Source: Pseudonocardia sp. EC080619-01 (lineage in GTDB: Bacteria; Actinomycetota; Actinomycetes; Mycobacteriales; Pseudonocardiaceae). Taken from it: DNA of 64,000 bases. Under the pieces are notes generated by a model, which saw only the letters and a program-made list of their open reading frames with translations, was not told the origin of the DNA and ran no database searches. Below are positions 28,403 to 35,764 of this stretch, one piece after another (position 1 is the first letter of the stretch; each line of letters starts with the position of its first letter). Location of the stretch: positions 5,750,501 through 5,814,500 of the forward strand of contig NZ_CP012184.1 in the NCBI RefSeq assembly GCF_001420995.1, in the 5' to 3' direction. The translations under genes and the position numbers were made by a program.

Positions 28403-29123
28403 GCGTCGTGGGGGAGACGCCGGCCAGTGCCCGTACCTCGCGGGACAGGTGCGGCTGGTCGGCGTAGCCGGTGCGGGCGGCGACCTCGGCCGTGGGCACC
28501 CCGGCGAACAGCAGGCTGCTCGCCGCCCGGAACCGCAGCACCCGGCGGGCCACCGACGGGCCGTAGCCGAGCGTCGCGAGACAGCGCCGGTGCAGCGTGC
28601 GGGAGATGATCCCGAGCAGATCGGCGAGCTCGGCGGCGGGTGTCCCGCGGGCCAGCGCCCGCAGCGCGGGCCGGGGGAGCGGATCGGGGAGCGGGCGCCG
28701 GTCGTCCGCCGCGTCGCGGAGGGCGCGGGTGACACCCAGCAGGAGCCGGGGGACGTCGTCGGTGTCCGGGTCGTCCGCGAGCGCCCGCACGGTGTCCAGC
28801 ACGGCGCGCGACGGAGGGCTCGGCAGCAGGTCCTCCAGCGGGGTCCGGGCGTCCCGCAGCGCGTCGGCGGGCACGCCCAGCAGGCCGGGCAGGATGCCGG
28901 GCCGGAACCGCAGCCCCGTCGTCACGGCGCCCGCCGGGCCGGTCGCCAGGTGGGCGGCCGTGTCCGGGCCCGCGACGGTCGGCCGGGCGTCGAGGCGCAG
29001 GAGGTCCATGCAGCCGTCGGGCAGTACGCGCTGGGCGTGCGGCCGGTCGTGCCGGCTCTGCCAGGCGCACTCGAGCAGGCCGGCGTCCGGTCCGTCCGGC
29101 GTGATCTCCCGGTATCCCGCCAC
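28392..29123 (-). CDS. AraC-family transcriptional regulator
   Basis: About 243 residues. The N-terminal part (YREITPDGPDAGLLECAWQS, LPDGCMDLLRL) matches the DUF6597-type sensor domain common in actinobacterial AraC proteins. The C-terminal 100 residues carry the two helix-turn-helix units (AELADLLGIISRTLHRRCLA and TAEVAARTGYADQPHLSREV). I place the start at the GTG at 29123 because the conserved YRE begins there and because the yceI terminator (29146-29180) would otherwise fall inside the gene. The frame opens further to 29162. Target genes are unknown. Confidence 0.82.
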   Translation of the reverse strand: MAGYREITPDGPDAGLLECAWQSRHDRPHAQRVLPDGCMDLLRLDARPTVAGPDTAAHLATGPAGAVTTGLRFRPGILPGLLGVPADALRDARTPLEDLLPSPPSRAVLDTVRALADDPDTDDVPRLLLGVTRALRDAADDRRPLPDPLPRPALRALARGTPAAELADLLGIISRTLHRRCLATLGYGPSVARRVLRFRAASSLLFAGVPTAEVAARTGYADQPHLSREVRALAGVSPTTLTG

Positions 29124-29145
29124 GGTGTGGAGCCTACGACGCGCC

Positions 29146-29180
29146 GGAGCCCCGGGCCGCACGTCGCGGACCGGGGCTCC
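29146..29180 (-). terminator. Terminator of the yceI gene
   Basis: A perfect 10-bp stem GGAGCCCCGG/CCGGGGCTCC with a 15-base loop lies just past the yceI stop, between it and the AraC-type gene on the same strand. Confidence 0.6.
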
Positions 29181-29198
29181 CGGGGATGATGCGGTCGG

Positions 29199-29756
29199 TC
29201 AGGAGGCGCGCAGGACGGCCTGGATCTCCAGCTCGACGCCCACCTTCTCGCTGACGACGACGCCGCCACCGTCCATCGGCAGCTCGATGTCGACACCGAA
29301 CTCCGAGCGCTTGATGGTGGTGGTCGCCGTGAAGCCGGCGCGGGTGCCGCCCCAGGCGTCCGGGCCGAAGCCGCTCAGCTCGAGGTCCAGCTCGACGGGC
29401 TTGGTGACGCCCTTGAGGGTCAGGTCGCCGGTGAGCACGAAGTCGTCACCCTTGGCGGCGAGCCCGGTGGACCGGAAGGTCCACTCCGGGTACTTCTCGA
29501 CCTCGAAGAAGTCGGCCGAGCGGATGTGACCGTCACGCTGCTCGTTGCCGGTGCTCAGGGAGGAGGCGTCGATGGTGGCGGTGACGGTCGAGTCCTCGAG
29601 GTTCTCGGCGGTGACGAGCTCACCGGAGACCTGCTCGAAGCGGCCACGGACCTTGCTGACCATCATGTGACGGACGACGAACGCGACGTCGGAGTGCACC
29701 GGGTCGATGTCCCAGGTGCCTGCGACGTAGCCGGGGATCTTCGTGGGGGCGCTCAT
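29199..29756 (-). CDS. YceI family lipid/isoprenoid-binding protein
   Basis: A 185-residue YceI protein with the lipocalin-like barrel signature GTWDIDPVHSDVAFVVRHMM at the N-terminus, ADFFEVEKYPEWTFRS in the middle and LTLKGVTKPVELDLEL. YceI proteins bind polyisoprenoids or amide lipids in a hydrophobic barrel. No signal peptide is visible, so this one is probably cytoplasmic. The ATG at 29756 has CAGGAGA 6 bases upstream. It is divergent from a MarR regulator with an inverted repeat between the two genes, which suggests control by that MarR protein. Confidence 0.9.
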   Translation of the reverse strand: MSAPTKIPGYVAGTWDIDPVHSDVAFVVRHMMVSKVRGRFEQVSGELVTAENLEDSTVTATIDASSLSTGNEQRDGHIRSADFFEVEKYPEWTFRSTGLAAKGDDFVLTGDLTLKGVTKPVELDLELSGFGPDAWGGTRAGFTATTTIKRSEFGVDIELPMDGGGVVVSEKVGVELEIQAVLRAS

Positions 29757-29782
29757 GGGATCTCCTGGGGTAGTTAGTTGAA

Positions 29783-29799
29783 CTCTCACTTGTTGAGAG
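29783..29799. promoter_or_regulatory. Candidate MarR operator between yceI and marR
   Basis: CTCTCA-N5-TGAGAG is a perfect inverted repeat in an unusually AT-rich part of the 91-base divergent spacer. Confidence 0.55.
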
Positions 29800-29847
29800 C
29801 GATACTAGGTGCAACAAGATGAGGGCTCAAAGATTTCGGAGGGTGTC

Positions 29848-30366
29848 GTGGATCACACTCGCTGGCTCGACGACGACGAGCAGCGGACCTGGCGGGCCTT
29901 CCTCGCGGCACAGCGCCTGGTGTCCGACCTGGTCGAGCGACGGCTGCAGACGGGCGCCGGGATGCCGCAGGCGTACTACGAGATCCTGGTGCGGCTGTCC
30001 GAGGCGCCGGACCGGACGCTGCGGATGAGCGTGCTCGCCGAGTCGGCGATGTCCTCGCGCAGCCGGATCTCGCACGCGGTGGCCCGGATGGAGGAGGCCG
30101 GCTGGATCGGTCGCCGGTCCTGCCCGACCGACCGCCGCGGCCAGCTCGCACACCTCACCGACGCCGGGTTCGCGGTGCTCGAGGCGGCCGCGCCGGACCA
30201 CGTCGAGAGCGTGCGCGAGGCGGTCTTCGACGGTCTGACGCCCGCCCAGCAGGCCGGGTTGCAGGAGGCCTGCGAGGCGGTCGTGGCGCACCTGTCGGGC
30301 ACGGGGGAGTGGCCGGTGACCGGGGACGCAGGCCCGGACGGCCCGGAGCCCGCACGCGCATCCTAG
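29848..30366 (+). CDS. MarR-family transcriptional regulator
   Basis: A 172-residue winged-helix regulator. It contains TWRAFLAAQRLVSDLVERRL, MPQAYYEILVRLSEAP, the recognition region ESAMSSRSRISHAVARMEEA and the wing RRSCPTDRRGQLAHLTDAGF. These proteins repress neighbouring genes until a phenolic or oxidant ligand binds. The GTG at 29848 follows GGAGG; 13 more upstream codons are open but run into the operator. Divergence from yceI and the inverted repeat support local autoregulation. The stop at 30366 runs into the lpd promoter. Confidence 0.88.
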   Translation: MDHTRWLDDDEQRTWRAFLAAQRLVSDLVERRLQTGAGMPQAYYEILVRLSEAPDRTLRMSVLAESAMSSRSRISHAVARMEEAGWIGRRSCPTDRRGQLAHLTDAGFAVLEAAAPDHVESVREAVFDGLTPAQQAGLQEACEAVVAHLSGTGEWPVTGDAGPDGPEPARAS

Positions 30367-30369
30367 GCT
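30364..30369 (+). promoter_or_regulatory. Predicted -10 box of a leaderless lpd promoter
   Basis: TAGGCT, 6 bases before the lpd ATG, overlaps the last codon of the MarR gene. Confidence 0.55.
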
Positions 30370-30375
30370 GGGCAC

Positions 30376-31779
30376 ATGCCTCATTTCGACGTCGTCGTGC
30401 TCGGTGCCGGACCCGGTGGATACGTGGCGGCCATTCGCGCCGCCCAGCTCGGCCGCAGTGTGGCGGTGATCGAGGAGAAGTACTGGGGCGGTGTCTGCCT
30501 CAACGTGGGCTGCATCCCGTCCAAGGCGCTGCTGCGTAACGCGGAGATCGCCCACATCGTCACGAAGGAGCAGAAGACCTTCGGCCTGTCCGGCGAGGTG
30601 TCGCTGGACTTCGGTGCCGCCTTCGACCGCAGCCGGACCGTCGCGGACGGCCGGGTCAAGGGCGTGCACTTCCTCATGAAGAAGAACAAGATCACCGAGC
30701 TCGACGGGTTCGGCCGGTTCACCAAGCCGGGCGAGATCGAGGTCGAGCTGTCGAAGGGCGGCAACGAGACCGTCACCTACGACGACGTGATCATCGCGGC
30801 GGGCTCGACGGTCAAGCTGCTGCCGGGCACCGAGCTCTCCGAGCGCGTGGTGACCTACGAGGAGCAGATCCTCACCCGCGAGCTGCCGGAGAGCGTGATC
30901 ATCGCCGGCGCCGGCGCGATCGGCGTCGAGTTCGCGTTCGTGCTGGCCAACTACGGTGTCGACGTCACCATCGTCGAGTACCTGGACCGGCTGCTCCCGC
31001 TCGAGGACGCCGACGTGTCCAAGGAGCTGCTCAAGGCCTACAAGAAGCTCGGGGTCACCGTCCGGACCTCCACCAAGGTGGAGTCGATCACCGACGACGG
31101 CTCGGGCGTCACCGTCTCGGTGTCGTCGTCGAAGGGCAACGAGGACCTGCGGGCCGACAAGGTCGTGCAGGCGATCGGCTTCGCGCCGCGGGTCGACGGC
31201 TACGGCCTCGACAAGCTGGGCGTGTCGCTGACCCAGCGTGGCGCGATCGAGATCGACGACCACATGCGCACCAACGTCGACCACGTCTACGCGATCGGTG
31301 ACGTCACCGCCAAGCTCATGCTCGCCCACGTCGCCGAGGCGCAGGGCATCGTCGCCGCCGAGACCCTGGCGGGCGCCGAGACCCAGGAGCTGGACTACAA
31401 GATGATGCCGCGGGCGACCTTCTGCAACCCGCAGGTCGCGTCGTTCGGCTGGACCGAGGCCGAGGCCCGGGACCTGGCGGACGAGAAGGGCTGGAAGGTC
31501 AACGTCGCGACCTTCCCCTTCACCGCGAACGGCAAGGCGCACGGCATGGCCGAGCCCGCCGGCTTCGTCAAGCTCATCTCCGACGACACCCACGGCGAGC
31601 TCCTGGGCGGGCACATCATCGGCGCCGAGGCGACCGAGCTGCTGCCGGAGCTCACCCTGGCCCAGAAGTGGGACCTGACCGTCCACGAGATGGCGCGCAA
31701 CGTGCACGCGCACCCGACCCTGTCGGAGTGCCTGCAGGAGGCGATCCACGGCCTGTCCGGCCACATGATCAACTTCTGA
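30376..31779 (+). CDS. lpdA: Dihydrolipoyl dehydrogenase
   Basis: A 467-residue FAD flavoprotein, the E3 component of pyruvate and 2-oxoglutarate dehydrogenases, which reoxidises dihydrolipoamide with NAD+. The FAD fingerprint is VVVLGAGPGGYVAAIRAAQ, the redox disulfide is Cys41-Cys46 in GGVCLNVGCIPSKALL, the NAD fingerprint is VIIAGAGAIGVEFAF, and the catalytic His-Glu pair is in HAHPTLSE near the C-terminus. It is monocistronic: a leaderless promoter in front and a strong terminator behind. Actinobacterial E3 also serves peroxidase and branched-chain systems. Confidence 0.96.
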   Translation: MPHFDVVVLGAGPGGYVAAIRAAQLGRSVAVIEEKYWGGVCLNVGCIPSKALLRNAEIAHIVTKEQKTFGLSGEVSLDFGAAFDRSRTVADGRVKGVHFLMKKNKITELDGFGRFTKPGEIEVELSKGGNETVTYDDVIIAAGSTVKLLPGTELSERVVTYEEQILTRELPESVIIAGAGAIGVEFAFVLANYGVDVTIVEYLDRLLPLEDADVSKELLKAYKKLGVTVRTSTKVESITDDGSGVTVSVSSSKGNEDLRADKVVQAIGFAPRVDGYGLDKLGVSLTQRGAIEIDDHMRTNVDHVYAIGDVTAKLMLAHVAEAQGIVAAETLAGAETQELDYKMMPRATFCNPQVASFGWTEAEARDLADEKGWKVNVATFPFTANGKAHGMAEPAGFVKLISDDTHGELLGGHIIGAEATELLPELTLAQKWDLTVHEMARNVHAHPTLSECLQEAIHGLSGHMINF

Positions 31780-31794
31780 CGGACGCGGAACGGC

Positions 31795-31829
31795 CGGGAG
31801 CCCGCACCCCGTCGGGGTGCGGGCTCCCG
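31795..31829 (+). terminator. Very strong lpd terminator
   Basis: A perfect 16-bp stem CGGGAGCCCGCACCCC/GGGGTGCGGGCTCCCG with a GTC loop lies 15 bases after the stop. Confidence 0.9.
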
Positions 31830-31830
31830 T

Positions 31831-31992
31831 GTGTCCGGGGCCCGCTCGTGTCCGGGGCCCGCTCGTGGGCGGGGTGCCGGCACGTGGGCGGGCGTCCGGA
31901 GTGCCCGGCGCCGATCCGCCGCCCTCGCACGCCGCGCGACCCGCTGTCCCCGGTCGCCCCGGGTGCGGTGCCCCGTCGCCCCGGGTGCGGTG
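31831..31992. repeat. Short direct repeats after the lpd terminator
   Basis: GTGTCCGGGGCCCGCTC occurs twice in exact tandem (31831-31847, 31848-31864). Further on, GTCGCCCCGGGTGCGGTG occurs twice (31953-31970, 31975-31992) with a 4-base gap. Confidence 0.85.
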
Positions 31993-32133
31993 GCTCGTCG
32001 GCATACCTCTTCCGGAGAACCGCTTCCTCAGGCAGCGATCTGTGCCGGGGACCCGTCGTCCTGCTCCGGAGGACCGGTCACCGGCCGACGATCTCTGCCC
32101 GGGAAGGCGCCTCGTCCCCACGTGACCGCTCCG

Positions 32134-32198
32134 TTCGCACGGGTTCCCGTCGCTCGCACGGGATCCGACCCCGTGCGAACGAAGGGAACCCGTGCGAA
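32134..32198. repeat. Nested inverted repeats built from TCGCACGGG
   Basis: The outer arms TTCGCACGGGTTCCC (32134-32148) and GGGAACCCGTGCGAA (32184-32198) are perfect complements. An inner pair TCGCACGGG (32154-32162) and CCCGTGCGA (32170-32178) is also perfect. RNA or single-stranded DNA could fold into a long stem carrying a hairpin. Confidence 0.85.
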
Positions 32199-32281
32199 GG
32201 CGAGGTGTCGCGCAGGGCGGCGGAGTACCGGCGGTGTCGAGCGGCTGTCGGGAACCGGATTCGGCGCCGTGGCCCGGCCTG

Positions 32282-32540
32282 CCGCACCCGGCCCGGGCTC
32301 TCCGCACCCGGTCGCGGCTCGGAGCACCCGGCTCTGCGCGCCCGGCTGCGGCTCGGCGCACCCGGCTCGGGCTCGGAGCACGCGGCTCGGAGCATGCGGC
32401 TCTGCGCGCCCGGCTCGGGCTCGGCGCACCCGGTCGCGGCTCGGAGCATCCGGCTCGGCGCACCCGGTCGCGACTCGGAGCATCCGGCTCTGCGCACCCG
32501 GCTCCGGCTCGGCGCACCCCGTCGCGGCTCGGAGCACCCG
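32282..32540. repeat. Degenerate tandem array with a GCACCCGGCTC core
   Basis: About 15 copies of a core close to GCACCCGG(C/T), separated by GCTCGG- or CTCTGCG-type links. Units alternate between about 13-15 and 19-21 bases, giving a higher-order period near 34. Copies differ by single substitutions (CACCC, CATCC, CACGC, CATGC). Confidence 0.8.
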
Positions 32541-32546
32541 TTGCGT

Positions 32547-32594
32547 GGGGTGCGGCGCGCGGTCACGGGGTGCGGCACGCGGTCACGGGGTGCG
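32547..32594. repeat. 20-bp tandem repeat, about 2.4 copies
   Basis: GGGGTGCGGCGCGCGGTCAC is followed by the same unit with one change (GCACGC) and then a partial third copy. Confidence 0.85.
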
Positions 32595-32682
32595 CCCCGG
32601 GGCAGGGAGGGGGTGCCCCGTGCACTGCGTGCCCCGCGTCCTCCGGGAGGCCGGGTCCCGGGAGGCCGGATCCCAGAGGGCG

Positions 32683-32726
32683 GATCCGGGGAGGTCCGAT
32701 CCGGGGAGGTCCGATCCGGGGAGGCG
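32683..32726. repeat. 15-bp tandem repeat, nearly three copies
   Basis: GATCCGGGGAGGTCC occurs at 32683-32697 and 32698-32712, with a third incomplete copy reaching the 3' end of the small minus-strand gene. Confidence 0.85.
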
Positions 32727-32732
32727 CGGGGT

Positions 32733-32927
32733 TCAGGCGGCGCCGGCGCCGGGCTCGCGGCGGGCGGTGTGCTCGCGGCGGGTCGCGGGGCGGCCGGCGT
32801 CGCGCTTCTCCTGGCGCTCGGCGGCGAGGGCGGCCTCCACCGCGGCCTGGACGGCGGCGGTGTTGACCTCCGGGTCGATCAGCCGGGCGGCGGCGAGGGA
32901 GCGGGCCGAGACCGAGATGCTGACCAT
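32733..32927 (-). CDS. Small ribbon-helix-helix-like (antitoxin-type) protein
   Basis: A 64-residue protein preceded by CAGGAG 6 bases from its ATG. The N-terminal strand VSISVSAR is followed by a helix, a DPEVN turn and a second amphipathic helix TAAVQAAVEAALAAERQ, then a basic tail. This order resembles CcdA/MetJ-type ribbon-helix-helix DNA-binding proteins. An AT-rich region with overlapping palindromes lies about 115-140 bases upstream, which would suit autoregulation. No toxin gene lies next to it: downstream is repeat DNA and upstream a NUDIX gene. Function is inferred from pattern only. Confidence 0.55.
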   Translation of the reverse strand: MVSISVSARSLAAARLIDPEVNTAAVQAAVEAALAAERQEKRDAGRPATRREHTARREPGAGAA

Positions 32928-33041
32928 GGGAACTCCTGAGTGCATGTACGTGGTGGGGGCGTCGGGAGGGCCCCACGCTGGACCCTCCCCGTCGTGTCGT
33001 CACGCGACCCGCCGGTTGTTAACCGATCCAGGTACCGGAGT

Positions 33042-33067
33042 GGGTGACATATGTTACCCATTGGTAA
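33042..33067 (-). promoter_or_regulatory. Overlapping palindromes upstream of the small gene
   Basis: GGGTGACATATGTTACCC (33042-33059) is an 18-base palindrome with one mismatched pair. It overlaps TTACC-CATT-GGTAA (33054-33067), a perfect inverted repeat. Both sit in an AT-rich island in otherwise GC-rich DNA, as expected for a promoter with operators. Confidence 0.55.
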
Positions 33068-33085
33068 ACGCGCTGGCCGGGAACC

Positions 33086-33643
33086 CTAGTCGACGTCTCC
33101 GGCGAGCCAGCGCCGGGTGATCCAGAGGCCGTCGGGCACCCACGGGTAGTCCGGGGTGCCGAGCCGGGCGCGCAGCTCGCCGAAGCTCCACCAGCCGCCC
33201 TCGGCCACCTCGGACGGCTGGTGGACCACCGGGCCGTCCCAGTACGCCTGGTAGGCGTGCACGTGGGCGCGCAGCCCGTGCGGGCCCGAGCCGGGGCCCG
33301 TGTCGACGCCGAGCGCGGCGGCGTCGAACGGGAGGACGAAGAGCTTCTCGAGCGCGACGCCCGTCACACCCAGCTCCTCGGCGAGCTCACGGGCGGCGCA
33401 GTCGTCGGGAGCCTCGCCCTCGTCCAGCACGCCGCCGGCCCAGCAGTCCCAGAGTCCGGCCATGACCAGCTTGGTGTCGGTCCGGCGGTGCACGTAGAGG
33501 TGCTCGCCGTCGGTGCTGCGCAGGGCGATCGCGGTCGTGGCGTGCCACAGGGAGCGGGCGTAGACCTCGCCGCGCTCGGCGGCGCCGGTCGGCGTGCCTG
33601 CCGCGTCGAAGACGGTCAGGCGTTCGCGGGCGGGATCCGTCAC
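33086..33643 (-). CDS. NUDIX hydrolase (IPP isomerase-like branch)
   Basis: A 185-residue protein with a complete Nudix box, GGVLDEGEAPDDCAARELAEELGV, which binds Mg2+ for hydrolysis of a nucleoside-diphosphate-linked substrate. The flanking sequence LWHATTAIALRSTDGEHLYV and VHRRTDTKLVMAGLWDCWAG resembles the subgroup related to isopentenyl-diphosphate isomerase (often annotated YfcD-like). Substrate unknown. It is divergent from dop across about 100 bases. Confidence 0.85.
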   Translation of the reverse strand: MTDPARERLTVFDAAGTPTGAAERGEVYARSLWHATTAIALRSTDGEHLYVHRRTDTKLVMAGLWDCWAGGVLDEGEAPDDCAARELAEELGVTGVALEKLFVLPFDAAALGVDTGPGSGPHGLRAHVHAYQAYWDGPVVHQPSEVAEGGWWSFGELRARLGTPDYPWVPDGLWITRRWLAGDVD

Positions 33644-33710
33644 GCCCGCAGATGATCGGACAGTGGCCGACGCCGCCGCGCGGCGGGGGTGCGAGCAGGG
33701 CGGCTGAGGT

Positions 33711-33716
33711 TAGGCT
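33711..33716 (+). promoter_or_regulatory. Predicted -10 box of the dop transcript
   Basis: TAGGCT, 6 bases before the ATG of a 9-codon leader ORF and 32 bases before the dop GTG. Confidence 0.55.
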
Positions 33717-33722
33717 CGGTGG

Positions 33723-33752
33723 ATGCAGTCTTGCGCAGGGGCCCGGACGTGA
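33723..33752 (+). CDS. Nine-codon leader ORF overlapping the dop start
   Basis: ATG-to-TGA frame encoding MQSCAGART. The ATG sits 6 bases after a TAGGCT box, the usual leaderless spacing, so it would be at or very near the 5' end of the mRNA. Its TGA overlaps the dop GTG (GTGA), an arrangement that normally couples translation of the second frame to the first. It holds one Cys codon. Whether it is translated is unproven. Confidence 0.45.
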   Translation: MQSCAGART

Positions 33753-35275
33753 CGGCCCGCCGGATCATGGGCACCGAGGTCGAGTACGGCATCGCCGTGC
33801 CCGGGGACCCCACCGCGAACCCGGTCGTCACCTCCACGCAGGTCGTGCTCGCCTACGCCGCGGCGGCGGACGTCCCGCGCAACCGCCGGGCCCGCTGGGA
33901 CTACGAGGTCGAGTCGCCGCTGCGCGACGCGCGCGGGTTCGACCTGTCCGCGCCGTCGCTGGCCCCGCAGATGGACACCGATCTGGACGACCTCGGCGCC
34001 GCGAACGTCATCCTCACCAACGGCGCCCGGTTCTACGTCGACCACGCGCACCCCGAGTTCTCCACGCCCGAGGTGCTGACCCCGCGCGACGTCGTGGTCT
34101 GGGACAAGGCAGGCGAGCGGATCATGCTGGAGGCCGCGAACCGGGCCGCCACCGTGCCGGGTGCGCCGCGGATGCAGCTCTACAAGAACAACGTCGACGG
34201 CAAGGGCGCGAGCTACGGCTCGCACGAGAACTACCTGATGGCCCGCACCACGACGTTCCCGTCGATCGTGACCGGCCTGACGCCGTTCTTCGTGTCCCGG
34301 CAGATCGTGTGCGGGGCCGGCCGGGTCGGGCTGGGCCAGCAGGGCGACGAGCCCGGCTACCAGATCGCGCAGCGCTCGGACTACATCGAGGTCGAGGTCG
34401 GCCTGGAGACCACGCTCAAGCGCGGCATCATCAACACCCGCGACGAGCCGCACGCCGACGCCGACAAGTACCGCAGGCTGCACGTCATCATCGGTGACGC
34501 GAACCTGTCGGAGATCGCGACGCTGCTCAAGGTCGGCACCACCGCGCTGGTGCTGGACATGATCGAGCACGGCCGGTCGTTCGAGGACCTCCGGCTGGCC
34601 GAGCCGGTGAAGTCGGTGGCCCGCATCAGCCACGACCCGACCCTGCAGGTCACCGTGCCGCTCGCCGACGGCAGGCACCTGACCGCGCTGCAGCTGCAGC
34701 AGGAGTACCTGGCCCGCGCGGTCGCGTACCTGGAGGAGACGGCCGGCAACCAGCGGTCCGACTGGGACCCCGACACCAGGGAGGTCGTCGAGGAGTGGGA
34801 GTCGGTGCTCGCCGACCTGGCCCGCGACCCGATGCTCACCGCGGACCGCCTGGACTGGACGGCGAAGCTCAAGCTGCTCGAGGCCTACCGTGAGCGCGAC
34901 GGCCTGTCGTGGGCGTCCGGCCGGCTCGGCATGGTGGACCTCCAGTACTCCGACGTCCGGCTGGCCAAGGGTCTCTACAACCGGCTCGTCACCCGCGGTT
35001 CGATGCGCCGCGTCGTCACCGAGGAGCAGGTACTGGCGGCGATGACGGAGCCGCCGGAGGACACCCGCGCCTACTTCCGGGGGTCCTGCATGAGCCGCTA
35101 CCCGGTGGAGGTCGCGGCGGCGTCCTGGGACTCGGTCATCTTCGACCTGGGCCGGGAGTCGCTGGTCCGGATCCCGACGCTGGAGCCGCTGCGGGGGACC
35201 CGCAAGCACGTCGGCGAGCTGTTCGAGGCGGTGTCCAGTGCCGAGGAGCTGGTGGACAAGCTGACCGCGAACTGA
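33749..35275 (+). CDS. dop: Depupylase/Pup deamidase Dop
   Basis: A 508-residue Dop of the glutamine-synthetase-like Pup enzyme family. It removes Pup from substrates and, where Pup ends in Gln, deamidates it. Family motifs are IMGTEVEYGIAVPGDPTAN at the N-terminus with the Mg/ATP-binding Glu, an RWDYEVESPLRDARGFDL stretch, LYKNNVDGKGASYGSHENYL, GIINTRDEPHADADKYRRLH and AYFRGSCMSRYP. The GTG at 33749 places IMGTEVEYG at the right position and follows GGGG. An ATG 6 codons later is an alternative. It is first in the dop-pup-prcB-prcA cluster. Confidence 0.95.
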   Translation: MTARRIMGTEVEYGIAVPGDPTANPVVTSTQVVLAYAAAADVPRNRRARWDYEVESPLRDARGFDLSAPSLAPQMDTDLDDLGAANVILTNGARFYVDHAHPEFSTPEVLTPRDVVVWDKAGERIMLEAANRAATVPGAPRMQLYKNNVDGKGASYGSHENYLMARTTTFPSIVTGLTPFFVSRQIVCGAGRVGLGQQGDEPGYQIAQRSDYIEVEVGLETTLKRGIINTRDEPHADADKYRRLHVIIGDANLSEIATLLKVGTTALVLDMIEHGRSFEDLRLAEPVKSVARISHDPTLQVTVPLADGRHLTALQLQQEYLARAVAYLEETAGNQRSDWDPDTREVVEEWESVLADLARDPMLTADRLDWTAKLKLLEAYRERDGLSWASGRLGMVDLQYSDVRLAKGLYNRLVTRGSMRRVVTEEQVLAAMTEPPEDTRAYFRGSCMSRYPVEVAAASWDSVIFDLGRESLVRIPTLEPLRGTRKHVGELFEAVSSAEELVDKLTAN

Positions 35276-35442
35276 CCTCCCCACCGGGAGGGGAACGGTC
35301 ACACGCCAGATCGGAACAGGCGATTTTGTCGGTGCCGGTCGGTAGGGTGGAGGGGACCGGATCCACCTCCGGCGCACGGCCTGAGCGTGCGGTGGGTGCG
35401 GATCAGGGGTTGCCGCGAGGCACAGCGCGAGGAGGAGACGTC

Positions 35443-35640
35443 ATGTCGCAGGAGCAGACCAAGCGCCAGGGCGGTGGCGACGGCGACGACGAGTCCGGTG
35501 AGAACGAGTCCGGATCGGGTCAGGAGCGCCGCGAGAAGCTCGGCGAGGACGTCGACACCATCCTCGACGAGATCGACGACGTGCTGGAGGAGAACGCGGA
35601 GGACTTCGTCCGGTCCTACGTCCAGAAGGGCGGCGAGTGA
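35443..35640 (+). CDS. pup: Prokaryotic ubiquitin-like protein Pup
   Basis: A 65-residue, highly acidic, mostly disordered protein. The Mpa-binding helix region is EDVDTILDEIDDVLEENAED, and the C-terminus is VRSYVQKGGE. PafA attaches the gamma-carboxyl of the terminal Glu to substrate lysines. This Pup is encoded ending in Glu rather than the Gln of mycobacteria, so deamidation by Dop is not required before ligation. A GGAGGAG site precedes the ATG. It lies between dop and prcB in the same direction. Confidence 0.97.
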   Translation: MSQEQTKRQGGGDGDDESGENESGSGQERREKLGEDVDTILDEIDDVLEENAEDFVRSYVQKGGE

Positions 35641-35764
35641 CCGCCTGACGGGCGCCACCGCAGCCTCACCAGCGAGAGCAGTACCGTCCCGGCCGTGCCG
35701 GAACGGCCGCCGTCCGGGCGGGACCCCCGGCGCAGTAGTTCGAACGAGAGGCACGTCGAAGCAG

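Larger units (their letters stand above)
31830..32732. other. Repeat-rich region without a recognisable gene
   Basis: About 900 bases between the lpd terminator and the small gene at 32733. Open frames exist on both strands, but all are low-complexity (Arg/Pro/Ala/Ser/Cys repeats) with no homology I recognise and no consistent start. The region consists of at least five distinct repeat blocks, listed separately. No promoter or RNA gene is evident. Confidence 0.7.

Noticed and set aside
29827..32517. An 896-codon minus-strand frame over marR, lpd and the repeat region
   Set aside because: It runs antisense to real genes and through low-complexity repeats; no start, family motif or ribosome-binding site supports it.
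32282..32540. CRISPR array
   Set aside because: Units are too short and vary in both parts, there are no unique spacers of constant length and no cas genes are near.
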